From Actinoallomurus sp963823735 (GTDB lineage: Bacteria > Actinomycetota > Actinomycetes > Streptosporangiales > Streptosporangiaceae), in assembly GCA_963823735.1 (NCBI GenBank), contig CAWGMO010000010.1:620001-684000 (forward strand): a stretch of 64,000 nt of DNA. Reading direction: 5' to 3'. The notes beneath the pieces are model-generated. The model was given only the letters and a program-made list of their open reading frames with translations, made no database searches and was not told the origin of the DNA. Positions 1 through 8,397 of this stretch are shown here, piece by piece. The number at the start of each line of letters is the position of its first letter. Position 1 is the first letter of the stretch. The position numbers and the translations under genes are program-made.

Positions 1-361
1 CGTCGCACGGCTCGCCGTTGTGGAAGGTCACCCCGGAGCGCAGGTGGAAGCGCCAGGTCTTCGGCGAGGTCGACTCCCAGCGCTCGGCGAGGCCGCCGAC
101 GAGCTTGTCGCTCACATCGCGCACGGTGAGCGTGTCGAAGATGTTCATCAGGATGTTCATCGAGGGCAGGTCGCCCTGCTTGTGGGGGTCCAGGGTGGTC
201 GCGTCGGCGGCCTGGGAGACCCGTAGCTCCTTGCCGGCCTTGGCGGCGGGGTTGGATCCGGCCTTGCACGCGGCCAGCAGGCCCGGCATGGAAAGGCCCG
301 CCACGGCGAGGCCGCCGAACCGCAGGATGTCCCGGCGGCCCATCGTGATTCGTTCGGTCAC
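1..361 (-). CDS. ABC transporter solute-binding lipoprotein, family 5 (peptide/nickel type), N-terminal part
   Basis: The first 120 codons are present; the rest lies beyond the left edge. The GTG start is chosen because AAGGAGG lies 9 nt upstream; an ATG six codons later is the alternative. The N-terminus has a twin-arginine stretch (GRRDILRFGG), a hydrophobic segment and a lipobox ending LLAAC, so export and lipid anchoring are expected, perhaps through Tat. The mature start contains the family-5 pattern ATTLDPHKQGD followed by an FDTL and LAERWE region, as in DppA/OppA proteins that present peptides to an ABC importer. It is divergent from an iclR operon encoding two hydrolases, which suggests uptake of the substrate those enzymes cleave. 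The ligand cannot be read from the sequence. Confidence 0.85.
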   Translation of the reverse strand, partial: MTERITMGRRDILRFGGLAVAGLSMPGLLAACKAGSNPAAKAGKELRVSQAADATTLDPHKQGDLPSMNILMNIFDTLTVRDVSDKLVGGLAERWESTSPKTWRFHLRSGVTFHNGEPCD

Positions 362-437
362 GTCTCGCTGCCTCCTTGTGCCCCGCGGCCCGTGCCGGTG
401 GGGGCATCGGGGGCTGACGGGACGCACGATCAAGCGT

Positions 438-474
438 GCGTTTCATATGGTGAAACGCTATGTCATATGGTTGA
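438..474. promoter_or_regulatory. Probable IclR operator between divergent genes
   Basis: Positions 438-458 form a perfect inverted repeat, GCGTTTCA-5 nt-TGAAACGC. Its core TTTCATATGGTGA is nearly repeated 20 bp downstream (461-474, TGTCATATGGTTGA), one to two helical turns away. The site sits in the shared gap between the solute-binding gene and the IclR-family gene, where an autoregulator would act on both. Assigning it to this IclR protein is inference. Confidence 0.55.
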
Positions 475-542
475 ATATGCCGCACGTCGGCGCGGCCGGT
501 CAACCCTTAGGTGCATCCCGAAACCCGGTTTAAGGTGCGATC

Positions 543-1307
543 ATGAACTCGATCGAGAAGACGCTCGCGATCCTGCGGGCCCTCTCGAGCCCCGATCAGC
601 CGAGGCGGCTCGCGGACATCGCCGGCCGCACGGGCATCAACAAGACGACGGCGCACCGGATCCTGCAGATCCTCGCCTCCGAGGGCTACGCGGTGACGAA
701 CGGCGACGGCGCGTACGCCTCGGGCCCGGCCCTCGTCGCGCTCGCCGGCTCGGCCCTGGCCGACCGCGACCTCGGCGCCGTGGCCCGCCCGATCCTGGAG
801 AACCTCCAGCGCCAGGCCGGCCACTGCGTGCACTTCGCGGTGCGCAGCGGGACGGTCGCGGTGTACCTCGCCAAGATCGAGTCCCAGGAGCCGTACCAGA
901 TGGGGTCCAAGGTCGGGATGCAGATCGCGCTGCACTGCACCGCGATCGGCAAGGCGATCCTGTCCGGGCTTCCCGAGGACGACGTACGCGCCGTCATCGC
1001 CGCGACGTCGCCGCTGATCGGGCACACCTCCGCGACGATCGTCGAGCCCGACCGGCTCGTCGAGGAGCTCGCCGCCGTGCGCGCGACCGGCTTCGCCGTC
1101 GACGAGGAGGAGAACGAGCGCGACGTACGCTGCGTCGGCGCCGTGGTGCGCGACCGGCACGGCACCGCGATCGGCGGGGTGAGCGTCTCCGGCCTGACGT
1201 TCGCGCTGAAAGAGGACGACGTCGCGCTGCTCGGCCCGCTGGTCATGACGGCGGCCGGCCGCATCTCGGCCGCGCTCGGGATGCACGAGCGCCGGAGCGA
1301 GCCGTGA
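543..1307 (+). CDS. IclR-family transcriptional regulator
   Basis: The protein has 254 residues, the usual IclR length. Residues 1-60 form a winged helix (ADIAGRTGINKTTAHRILQIL), and residues 75-250 match the IclR effector domain, including CTAIGKAIL and the later AVDEEENERDVRCVGA motif. Such proteins bind operator DNA as dimers or tetramers and respond to small catabolic ligands. The gene is divergent from the peptide-type binding protein and its stop overlaps the GTG start of the serine hydrolase by 4 nt, so it is probably the local regulator of uptake and hydrolysis. The ligand is unknown. Confidence 0.9.
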   Translation: MNSIEKTLAILRALSSPDQPRRLADIAGRTGINKTTAHRILQILASEGYAVTNGDGAYASGPALVALAGSALADRDLGAVARPILENLQRQAGHCVHFAVRSGTVAVYLAKIESQEPYQMGSKVGMQIALHCTAIGKAILSGLPEDDVRAVIAATSPLIGHTSATIVEPDRLVEELAAVRATGFAVDEEENERDVRCVGAVVRDRHGTAIGGVSVSGLTFALKEDDVALLGPLVMTAAGRISAALGMHERRSEP

Positions 1308-2347
1308 TCCCCGATCCGGCCGCGGTCCTCGCCGGCGCCCACGCGGACCGCGTCTTCTCCGGCGCGGCCTGGGCCGTCGGAGGCAGCGGCGGGACGCGCG
1401 CACGCGGCTCCCTCGGCACGCTGTCGTGGGGCGGCGACCCGGTCGGCCCATCCACCCTGTGGGACCTCGCGTCGGTGACCAAGCCGATCGCCGGGCTCGC
1501 CGTCATGTCCCTGGTCGAGACCGGCGAGCTCACGCTCGACGACCCGATCGCCGCGCACCTGCCCGCGTACGCCGGCACCGACAAAGCGGCCATCACGGTC
1601 GCCGAGCTGCTCACCCACACGTCCGGCATCCCGGGGCAGACTCCGCTGTGGCGCGAGCACGGCACGCGCGATGAGCTCCTCGCCGCGCTGGTACGGCTGC
1701 CGCTCCGCTTCCCGCCCGGCACCGGCGTCGACTACAGCTCGGCCGGGTTCATCGTGCTCGGCCTGATCGCCGAGCGCGCGTCCGGCGTCCCGCTCGACCG
1801 GCTGGTCGCCGAGCGCGTCACGGCGCCCGCCGGCATGGACGGGACGCGGTACCTGCTCCCCGAGGGCGACCGCGGGCGCGCCGCCGCCACCGAGGACTGC
1901 CCGTGGCGCGGACGTGTCGTGCGGGGAACCGTGCACGACGAGAACGCCCAGGTCCTCGGCGGCGTCGCGGCGCACGCCGGGCTCTTCGGCACCCTCGATG
2001 ACCTCGCCGCGCTCGGCGAGACCCTCTGCCGCGGCGGCGGCGCGGTCCTGTCGCCGCGCACCCTCGCGGTGATGACCGAACCGCGGACCGACGCCCTGCC
2101 GCTGCGGCGCTCGCTCGCCTGGCAGGGACGCGACCCGCGGCTGTGCCCCGGCGGTGACCTGCTGACACCGGCGGCGTACGGGCACACCGGCTTCACCGGC
2201 ACCAGCGTCTGGGTCGACCCGGTGCTCGACGTCTTCGTGGTGCTGCTCACCAACCGCGTGCACCCCGTACGCTCCTCCGACGCGATCGTGCGGCTGCGGA
2301 GGCGGTTCCACAACGCGGCCGTCGCCGCGTACCAGGCGGCGTCGTGA
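1304..2347 (+). CDS. Serine hydrolase, beta-lactamase (class C/PBP4*) family
   Basis: The protein has 347 residues from a GTG that overlaps the iclR stop (GTGA). It has the family triad: SVTK at 57-60 (nucleophile Ser57, Lys60), a YSS motif in place of YxN, and HTG (in GHTGFTG) in place of KTG. This fold includes esterases, D-aminopeptidases and DD-peptidases. No signal peptide is visible, so it is likely cytosolic and unlikely to be a true beta-lactamase. Coupling to an amidohydrolase and linkage to a peptide-type importer suggest hydrolysis of an imported amide, ester or D-amino-acid peptide. The substrate is inferred only at that level. Confidence 0.85.
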   Translation: MIPDPAAVLAGAHADRVFSGAAWAVGGSGGTRARGSLGTLSWGGDPVGPSTLWDLASVTKPIAGLAVMSLVETGELTLDDPIAAHLPAYAGTDKAAITVAELLTHTSGIPGQTPLWREHGTRDELLAALVRLPLRFPPGTGVDYSSAGFIVLGLIAERASGVPLDRLVAERVTAPAGMDGTRYLLPEGDRGRAAATEDCPWRGRVVRGTVHDENAQVLGGVAAHAGLFGTLDDLAALGETLCRGGGAVLSPRTLAVMTEPRTDALPLRRSLAWQGRDPRLCPGGDLLTPAAYGHTGFTGTSVWVDPVLDVFVVLLTNRVHPVRSSDAIVRLRRRFHNAAVAAYQAAS

Positions 2348-3435
2348 TCCTCGGCGAGCCGCTGCGGATCCTCGACGGCGGCCCACCGCGTACGTGCCGG
2401 CTGGAGCGGCGCGCCGACGGGGCGTTCGCGCTGCTGCCGGACGACCGGCCGCCCGGTGAGCTGGCGGCCGGGCCGGGCTGGGCCGACCTGCACGCGCACG
2501 TCTACGACGGCATGACCTCGCTCGGCGTGCCGCCCGACGACGTCGGCCACGCCGCGGGCGTGCACCTCGTCGCCGACGCCGGCAGCGCCGGCGAGGCCAC
2601 CCTGGACGGGCTGGTCAAGTACGTCCTGCCCGCCGCACGCGTCCGGATCCTCGCCTGGCTGAACATCGGGTCCCGCGGCCTGGTCGACCTGCGGGAGACC
2701 GCCGACCCGCGCGACATCGACGTCGACGCCACCCTCGCCGCGATCGAGCGCCACCGCGACGTCGTACGCGGCGTGAAGGTCCGCTCCAGCGGCGCGATCG
2801 TCGGCGCGATGGGTCTGCAGCCGCTGCGGCTCGGCCGCCTCGTCGCGCGCGAGGCCGGGCTGCCGCTCCTCGTGCACATCGGCGAGGCGCCGCCGCTGGT
2901 CGAGGACGTCCTCGACCTGCTCGGCGACGGTGACGCCGTGACGCACTGCTACCACGGGAAGCTCGGCACGCCGTGGCTGCGCGACGGCCGCCCGTCGCCG
3001 GCGCTCGCGCGCGCCCTGGACCGGGGCGTGCTGCTCGACGTCGGCCACGGCGCCGCGAGCTTCAGCCACGCGGTCGCGCGCCGCGCCGTGGCGGCGGGCT
3101 TCCCGCCGCACACGATCAGCACCGACGTCCACATCCGGAACATCGGCGGGCCCGTGCACGACCTCGCCACCACGATGACCAAGCTGCTCGCCTGCGGAAT
3201 GACGGCGGCGGAGGTGGTCACGGCGGTGACCACGACGCCGCGCCGCGTGCTCCGCGAGCCCGATCCGTGGCTCGGTGAGGACGGCGGCGTACGGCACGCG
3301 ACCGTGTTCCGCCTGGCCCCGGACGCGCCGGACGGCCGTTCCTACCGGGACGCCACCGGGAACGTGATCACTCCGGAGGCGCACGTCGTGCCCGTGGCGA
3401 CGATCTCCGGCGGGGAGCTGCGGACGGCCCCATGA
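2344..3435 (+). CDS. Amidohydrolase/deacetylase-type metallohydrolase
   Basis: The protein has 363 residues. Its GTG start overlaps the previous stop (GTGA), so translation is probably coupled. Metal-ligand motifs of the amidohydrolase TIM barrel are visible in order: DLHAHVY, a VKVRSSG strand with a candidate carboxylated Lys, HIGEAP, HCYHGK and STDVH. The pattern resembles the dihydroorotase/D-aminoacylase-like group often annotated amidohydrolase/deacetylase. It is the last gene before a strong hairpin terminator. With the serine hydrolase and peptide-type importer it probably completes breakdown of an N-acylated or cyclic amide compound. The exact substrate is not identifiable. Confidence 0.85.
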   Translation: MILGEPLRILDGGPPRTCRLERRADGAFALLPDDRPPGELAAGPGWADLHAHVYDGMTSLGVPPDDVGHAAGVHLVADAGSAGEATLDGLVKYVLPAARVRILAWLNIGSRGLVDLRETADPRDIDVDATLAAIERHRDVVRGVKVRSSGAIVGAMGLQPLRLGRLVAREAGLPLLVHIGEAPPLVEDVLDLLGDGDAVTHCYHGKLGTPWLRDGRPSPALARALDRGVLLDVGHGAASFSHAVARRAVAAGFPPHTISTDVHIRNIGGPVHDLATTMTKLLACGMTAAEVVTAVTTTPRRVLREPDPWLGEDGGVRHATVFRLAPDAPDGRSYRDATGNVITPEAHVVPVATISGGELRTAP

Positions 3436-3441
3436 ACGAAA

Positions 3442-3475
3442 CGAGCCCCCCGGACGCCGTTGTCCGGGGGGCTCG
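3442..3475. terminator. Bidirectional hairpin terminator
   Basis: A 14-bp perfect stem (CGAGCCCCCCGGAC / GTCCGGGGGGCTCG) with a 6-nt loop lies just after the amidohydrolase stop and 12 nt before the convergent peptidase stop. It has no clear U-tract, as is common in actinomycetes. It would serve both converging genes. Confidence 0.8.
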
Positions 3476-3487
3476 CTCAGTTCGTGA

Positions 3488-5504
3488 TCAGGACGCGTTG
3501 ATCGACACGTCGTCGAGCACGAAGCTCGTCTGCTGCGACGAGTCCTCGGCGCCCGTGAACGAGAGCGTCACGGTCTGGCCGGCGAACGAGGACACGTTGA
3601 AGGTCTTCGTCGCGTAGCCGGAGGCGGCGTTCGCGTTGCTGTAGGTGCCGAGGGTCGTGCTGCCGACCTTGACGGTGAACTTGTCGTACGCGGTGGAGCC
3701 CGTCTCGGCCGTGTCGATGTGCAGCGACAGGCTGAGCGAGGCGGTGCAGCCCGCGGGGATGGTCACGGACTGGGTGGCGGTGTCCGTGTGGGTGGTGCCG
3801 TAGCCGTCGAACCAGGCGAAGTGGGTGCCGCCGTGGGCGGTCTCACCGCTGCCGTTCGCCGACACGACGCCCGAGCTGGTCGTCCACGGAGCCGTTCCGC
3901 TCTCGAAGCCGCCGTTGACGACCTTGTTGCCCGGCGAGGAGCAGCCGCCGCCGACCGGGTTGACCGTCCAGGTGAACGACGCCGAGCCGGAGGCGTTGGT
4001 CGTGTCCTTCGCGGTGACCGTCACCGAGGAGGTGCCCGCGGTGGTCGGGGTACCGGAGATGAGGCCGGTCGAGGCATTGATCGACAGCCCGGCGGGCAGG
4101 CCCGTCGCGCTGTAGGTCAGGGTCTGTCCCGACGCCGAGTCGGTCGCGTGGACCTGGAGGCTGACCGCGGTGCCGGACGTGGTCGTCTGGTCGCCCGGGC
4201 TCGTCACCGTCACGGTGTTGCCACCGCCGCCACCGCCGTTGGTGAAGGCGGCGACGCCGTTCGGCGTGCCCAGCCCGGTCGGGCCGTCATAGCCCGCGGC
4301 GGCCTTGCACAGGTAGGTCGGGCTGCAGCGAGCCGTTGCTGCCCGAGGTGATGTCGAACAGGTTGCCGGTGTGGGCGTACGGATACGACGCGGCGTAGGT
4401 GCCGGCCGCCGGCGCGCCCGCAAGGGCGTACGTGCTGGCGATGATCGGCGCGGAGGCGCTGGTGCCACCGACGACGAGCCAGCCGCCGACCTGGTAGGAG
4501 TCGTAGACGGCGAGGCCGGTGTTCGGGTCGGCGACCGCCGACACGTCGGCGATGGTCCGCTTCGCGCAGCCGGTGTCGTGCTGCCAGGAAGGCTTCGCGT
4601 CGTAGGCCGAGCAGCCGGAGCCGGCGCCGCTCCACGCGGTCTCGGACCAGCCGCGCGTGCCGCCGCCGCTGGACAGCGTGGTGCCGCCGACGGCCGTGAC
4701 GTACTGCGACGCCGCGGGGTACTCCGCGCCGTAGCCGTTGTCACCGGAGGAGACGGTGATGGCCACGCCGGGGTGGTTGAAGTAGGAGGAGTCCGAGCTG
4801 GTGTCGGTGGAGTCCTCGCTGCCGCCGTAGCTGTTGGAGACGAACTTGGCGCCCAGGCTGATCGCGGTGTTGACCGCGGTGCCGAGGTTGGCCATCTCGG
4901 GCTGGCTCGCCTCGACCAGGAGGATCTTGCAGCTGGGGCAGACCGCCGAGACCATGTCCAGGTCCAGCGACTCCTCCTCGGCCCATCCGGAGTCCGCGGT
5001 CGGCAGGCTGGTGCCGCCGGTCTCGTTCACCTTCTTGAAGCAGCCGTTCGCGACCGTGCAGGCCGGCAGGCCGTACTGCGAGCGGTAGGTCGCGAGGTCG
5101 GCGGCGGCGTTCGGGTCGTCGTAGGCGTCGATGATCGCCACGGTCTGGCCCGACCCGCCGGCCGGCAGGGCGTACGCGCTCTTCAGGTCGCTGGGGCCGT
5201 AGCCGGAGGGCGCGACCAGCGGCTGGATGCCGTGGTGGGCGGCCACGTCGGTGCGGACCAGCGACAGGCAGGACATCTGCCCGCGGTGTGCCGGGGTGGC
5301 GCACGCGTGCTTCACCGAAGCGGCGGCCTTGGGCCGCGCGGTGGTGGCCTGCGTGTGGGCGGAGGAGGTACGGCTCGTCGCGTGCGCGACGGGTGAGGCT
5401 CCGGCGGTGGCCGCGCTGGCCAGCGAGCCGGCGGTCAAAGTGAGCGCTGCCAGCACGGTCAGGCCGGCACGTCTCATTCTTCGAGCCAGGGTGTGGGGTG
5501 ACAT
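3488..5504 (-). pseudogene. Secreted S53 (sedolisin-type) peptidase with C-terminal Ig-like and lectin-like domains, frameshifted
   Basis: Read from 5504 downward, the first frame encodes a signal peptide (about 1-37), a short pro-region and an S53 catalytic domain: Glu177 and Asp181 (EESLD), Asp255 (SSGDNG) and the nucleophile Ser349 in GGTSASAP. This frame ends prematurely after SGSNGS. Removing one C at about 4328 restores SPTYLCKAAAGYDGPTGLGT, the expected end of the domain, and then an Ig-like putative-cadherin repeat (LPAGLSINASTGLISGTPT) and a C-terminal jelly-roll-like module (NKVVNGGFESGTAPW). The intact product would be about 670 residues. The shift is either real inactivation or a base-call error; the perfect frame on both sides favours error or a very recent mutation. 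S53 enzymes are acid-active secreted proteases. Confidence 0.85.
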
Positions 5505-5590
5505 CCTGCTCCCTTTCGAGGCGGTGGCCGGGCGATGCGACAGGGGGAGTCAGCAGGGTGCGGGGTGGGGCTTGCCCGGCCAGGCGAGTG

Positions 5591-5647
5591 GCACCACGAG
5601 CCGTGGTGCTTGCTGCGGACCATAGACATTCGGCACATACCGGTCAA
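5591..5647 (-). promoter_or_regulatory. Promoter of the S53 peptidase with a palindrome at the transcript start
   Basis: On the minus strand TTGACC (5647-5642) is followed after exactly 17 nt by TATGGT (5624-5619), a good sigma-70-type match. The predicted start falls at a perfect inverted repeat GCACCACG-AGC-CGTGGTGC (5591-5609), which could be an operator or a 5' hairpin. The rest of the 338-bp gap (5505-5842) shows no gene. Confidence 0.5.
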
Positions 5648-5842
5648 TACGGCTTTACTCCCCCTTGACCTTCGCGTCCGCTTCCGGACGCAGCCCCCCA
5701 GACCGGCTCACACGCCAAAAAATCCGCAGAAAAGTATGGGGACCCGATACCGATGAAGTGGAAAGTGTCGGACATACATGATCGGCTTAGGCCCCGTGAT
5801 CGAACAACCCCGCCCCGCTACCGACCCGTACCGGAGCCACCG

Positions 5843-6571
5843 ATGATGGGCCCGACGCACGCCTTGTCAGCAGGCGTGATTTTCCTTGGGGTCGCATTCC
5901 CCATTTCGCACAATTTGCACCATTTGTCCCCGGTCAGCGCCGCTGTCGGCACCGTCGTCGCCGCAGGCGCGGGCCTCCTCCCCGACCTGGACCACCACAG
6001 CGCGACCCCCGCGCGGTCGTTCGGCCCGATCTCGCGCGGTGCCGCGTGGCTCATCGGGAAACTCGGCGGAGGCCACCGGCACGGGACGCACAGCTTCATC
6101 GGGATCGCCTTCTTCACGGCCCTGGCCATCGGCGCGACGTACAACATCTGGACGACCGCGGTCGCCATCTGGCTGTGCATCGGCCTCGGCGTGCGCGCCC
6201 TGTGGAAGCACCCGAAGAACAAGCCGAACGGCAAGCTCGACTACGGCGACGTCGCCGGGCTCATCCACGCCGCCATCGCCGCTTTCATCGCCATCCAGCT
6301 CGCCCGTTCCGGAATGGACCGCACCGTCGTCCCGTACGCGATCGGCGTCGGCTACGTCGTCCACCTGATCGGTGACTCGATGACGGAGATGGGCGTGAAC
6401 TGGTTCTGGCCGTACAGGAAACGGTTCCGGATCGCCAGCATCGACACCGGCAAAAAGGTGGAGAAATACGTGGTCGTCCCCGCTTTGTACGTCGGGCTCG
6501 CCACCATCATCCTCATCACCCACGCCAAGTGGACGCCGGCGCTCACGCGCATGGTGACGAAGGGCAACTGA
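5843..6571 (+). CDS. DUF457/YdjM-type membrane-bound metal-dependent hydrolase
   Basis: The protein has 242 residues. The ATG at 5843 is chosen because GGAG lies 7 nt upstream; a longer in-frame extension upstream looks non-coding. The N-terminal MMGPTHALSAG, LLPDLDHHSATPAR and HRHGTHSF motifs are the conserved His/Asp set of the LexA-regulated YdjM family, and four to five hydrophobic segments follow. Members are integral membrane proteins with proposed phospholipase-like metal chemistry; biochemical evidence is thin. It is monocistronic here, and neighbours give no functional hint. Confidence 0.8.
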   Translation: MMGPTHALSAGVIFLGVAFPISHNLHHLSPVSAAVGTVVAAGAGLLPDLDHHSATPARSFGPISRGAAWLIGKLGGGHRHGTHSFIGIAFFTALAIGATYNIWTTAVAIWLCIGLGVRALWKHPKNKPNGKLDYGDVAGLIHAAIAAFIAIQLARSGMDRTVVPYAIGVGYVVHLIGDSMTEMGVNWFWPYRKRFRIASIDTGKKVEKYVVVPALYVGLATIILITHAKWTPALTRMVTKGN

Positions 6572-6609
6572 CGCTCCGCCGCGCGGGACGGGTCCCCGCG
6601 CGGCACCGA

Positions 6610-7554
6610 TCATCGCCCGATCAGCGGGACGATCTCGGCGAGACGTCCGAGCTGCTCGCGCTGTGACGCCAGGTCGACCGCGCCGAGCCGGCAGACCAGG
6701 TGCCGCGCCCCCGCCTCGACGTAGGCGCCCAGGCGCTCCACCACCCGCTCCGGCGGTCCGGTGACGACGGCCTGGACGGTCTCCAGCTCCTCCAGCGGCA
6801 TCCCGTAGTTGTTCCTGCTGTACACCTGGAGTGCGCGCCGTCCGATCTCCTCGGTCTCGGCGACCAGCACGGACACGAAGAGCGCCGGTGTGACGTCCGT
6901 ACGGCCCGCCGCCGCGCGCCGTACCTCGCCCAGGCCGGTCCGGTAGTCCTCCGGGTCCGGCGGGTAGGGCAGCCATCCGTCGTAGAGGCGGCCCGTACGC
7001 TCCAGCGCCGCTCCGGACGCGCCGCCGTACCAGATCGGTGGCCCCTCCTTCCGGTACGCCGGCGTGGCCGCCGGGATGTCGTCGAAGTTCAGCACCGTGC
7101 CGTGGAAGTCGCTCGGCCCGCCGGCGCTCCACAGCCGCCGCCAGAGCGCGACGGTCTCGTCGAGCCGGCCGAACCTCCCCTCCCACGGCACCTCCGAGAG
7201 CGCGTGCACGGGCCGCCCGAAGCGGCCCGGGAACGCCGCGCCGACCGCCACCACCAGCCTTCCGCCGGACAGCAGGTCGAGCGAGGCGAGCACCTGCGCG
7301 GCCTGGACGGGGCGCCGCAGCACGGGCAGCAGCGCCGCGGTGCCCAGCGTGACGCGCGTCGTCACCGGCGCGACGGCGGCCAGCATCGTGAGCGCCTCGA
7401 TCCGGGGGCTGAGCAGCGAGTCGTTCACCCACAGCGAGCCGTACCCCAGGCGCTCGGCCTCGACGGCGAAGTCGATGATCCGCCGTGCGTCCCCGCCGTC
7501 CCAGAACGCGTGGCCGGTCGGCAGGAGGACCCCAACGCGTATGTCGTCGTTCAT
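6610..7554 (-). CDS. LLM-class (luciferase-like, probably F420-dependent) oxidoreductase
   Basis: The protein has 314 residues from an ATG at 7554. It follows the bacterial luciferase-like TIM-barrel pattern: a GVLLPTGHAFWDGGDARRI start, WVNDSLLSPRIEAL, LGTAALLPVLRRPVQAAQVL, then the LSGGRLVVAVGAAFPG strand typical of F420-dependent members. The enzyme would transfer hydride between a flavin or deazaflavin cofactor and a small molecule. It is divergent from an HTH/MmyB-type regulator across an 87-bp gap with a palindrome, so that regulator probably controls it. Substrate unknown. Confidence 0.88.
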   Translation of the reverse strand: MNDDIRVGVLLPTGHAFWDGGDARRIIDFAVEAERLGYGSLWVNDSLLSPRIEALTMLAAVAPVTTRVTLGTAALLPVLRRPVQAAQVLASLDLLSGGRLVVAVGAAFPGRFGRPVHALSEVPWEGRFGRLDETVALWRRLWSAGGPSDFHGTVLNFDDIPAATPAYRKEGPPIWYGGASGAALERTGRLYDGWLPYPPDPEDYRTGLGEVRRAAAGRTDVTPALFVSVLVAETEEIGRRALQVYSRNNYGMPLEELETVQAVVTGPPERVVERLGAYVEAGARHLVCRLGAVDLASQREQLGRLAEIVPLIGR

Positions 7555-7589
7555 GCCCGAATGGTGCTGATCAGGCGTGGCACCGGGCA

Positions 7590-7605
7590 ATTCCCCGGGG
7601 GGAAT
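7590..7605. promoter_or_regulatory. Candidate operator between the LLM oxidoreductase and the XRE regulator
   Basis: ATTCCCC and GGGGAAT form perfect 7-bp arms around two G residues, centred in the 87-bp divergent promoter gap. A related GGAATCGCGGCGTTCC symmetry overlaps its right side. The binding protein is inferred. Confidence 0.4.
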
Positions 7606-7641
7606 CGCGGCGTTCCCTCGCCGGGGGCTAGAACTGGGGGT

Positions 7642-8397
7642 GTGGACTTTCCCCAGGCCCTCCGCGAGGGCCGGACCCGCCGGAGCCTCAGCCAGCTCCA
7701 GCTCGCGCTGCGCGCGGAGACGACGCAGCGGCACGTGAGTTTCCTGGAGAGCGGGCGTTCGGAGCCGGGCCGCGACATGGTCGTGCGGCTCGCCGAGTCG
7801 CTGCGCCTGCCGCTGCGCGAGCGCAACGCCCTCCTCCTGTCGGCCGGGTACGCGCCGGCGTACCCGGAGACCCCGCTCGGCGACCCCGCCCTGGAGTCCG
7901 TGCGCGCCGCGTTGGAGCACGTCGTGGCGGCGCACCGGCCGTACCCGGCGATCGTCGTGGACCGGCACGGCGGGCTGGTGCTCGCGAACGAGGCGTTCGG
8001 CCTGCTCACCGAGGGCGCCGCGCCGGAGCTGCTCGGGCCGGCGGCCAACGTCTACCGGCTGGCCCTGCACCCGCGCGGCGTCGCGCCGCGCATCGTCAAC
8101 CTGGCCGAGTGGGGGCGCCACATCCTGGACGGCCTCCTCCGCGAGCCCGACGACCGCCTCGCGGACCTGCACGCCGAACTCTCCGCGTACGTGCCGCCCG
8201 CCGGACCCGAGCACGGCCACCTGGGCTTCGCCGTGCCCCTGCGTCTGCGCTCGGACGCCGGCGACCTGCGGCTGATGACCACCATCACGACCTTCGCCAC
8301 CGCCGTCGACGTCACGGTCGCCGAGCTGAGGCTGGAGGCGTTCCTGCCCGCCGACCAGGCGACGGCCGCGATCCTGACCGCGCGCTCTCAGGCCTGA
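7642..8397 (+). CDS. XRE-family regulator with MmyB-like ligand-binding domain
   Basis: The protein has 251 residues from a GTG preceded by a GGGGG stretch. Residues 1-65 are a lambda-repressor-type HTH (LSQLQLALRAETTQRHVSFL). Residues 90-250 match the MmyB-like PAS-related domain (YPAIVVDRHGGLVLANEAF), which in relatives binds fatty-acid-like ligands. These genes commonly sit divergent from an oxidoreductase, as here. The last 10 bp overlap the 3' end of the convergent P450 gene, so the two stop codons are interlocked. Confidence 0.85.
   Translation: MDFPQALREGRTRRSLSQLQLALRAETTQRHVSFLESGRSEPGRDMVVRLAESLRLPLRERNALLLSAGYAPAYPETPLGDPALESVRAALEHVVAAHRPYPAIVVDRHGGLVLANEAFGLLTEGAAPELLGPAANVYRLALHPRGVAPRIVNLAEWGRHILDGLLREPDDRLADLHAELSAYVPPAGPEHGHLGFAVPLRLRSDAGDLRLMTTITTFATAVDVTVAELRLEAFLPADQATAAILTARSQA

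Noticed and set aside
1304..2347. True beta-lactamase
   Set aside because: No signal peptide, HTG instead of KTG and YSS instead of YxN; operon context points to metabolism of an imported compound.
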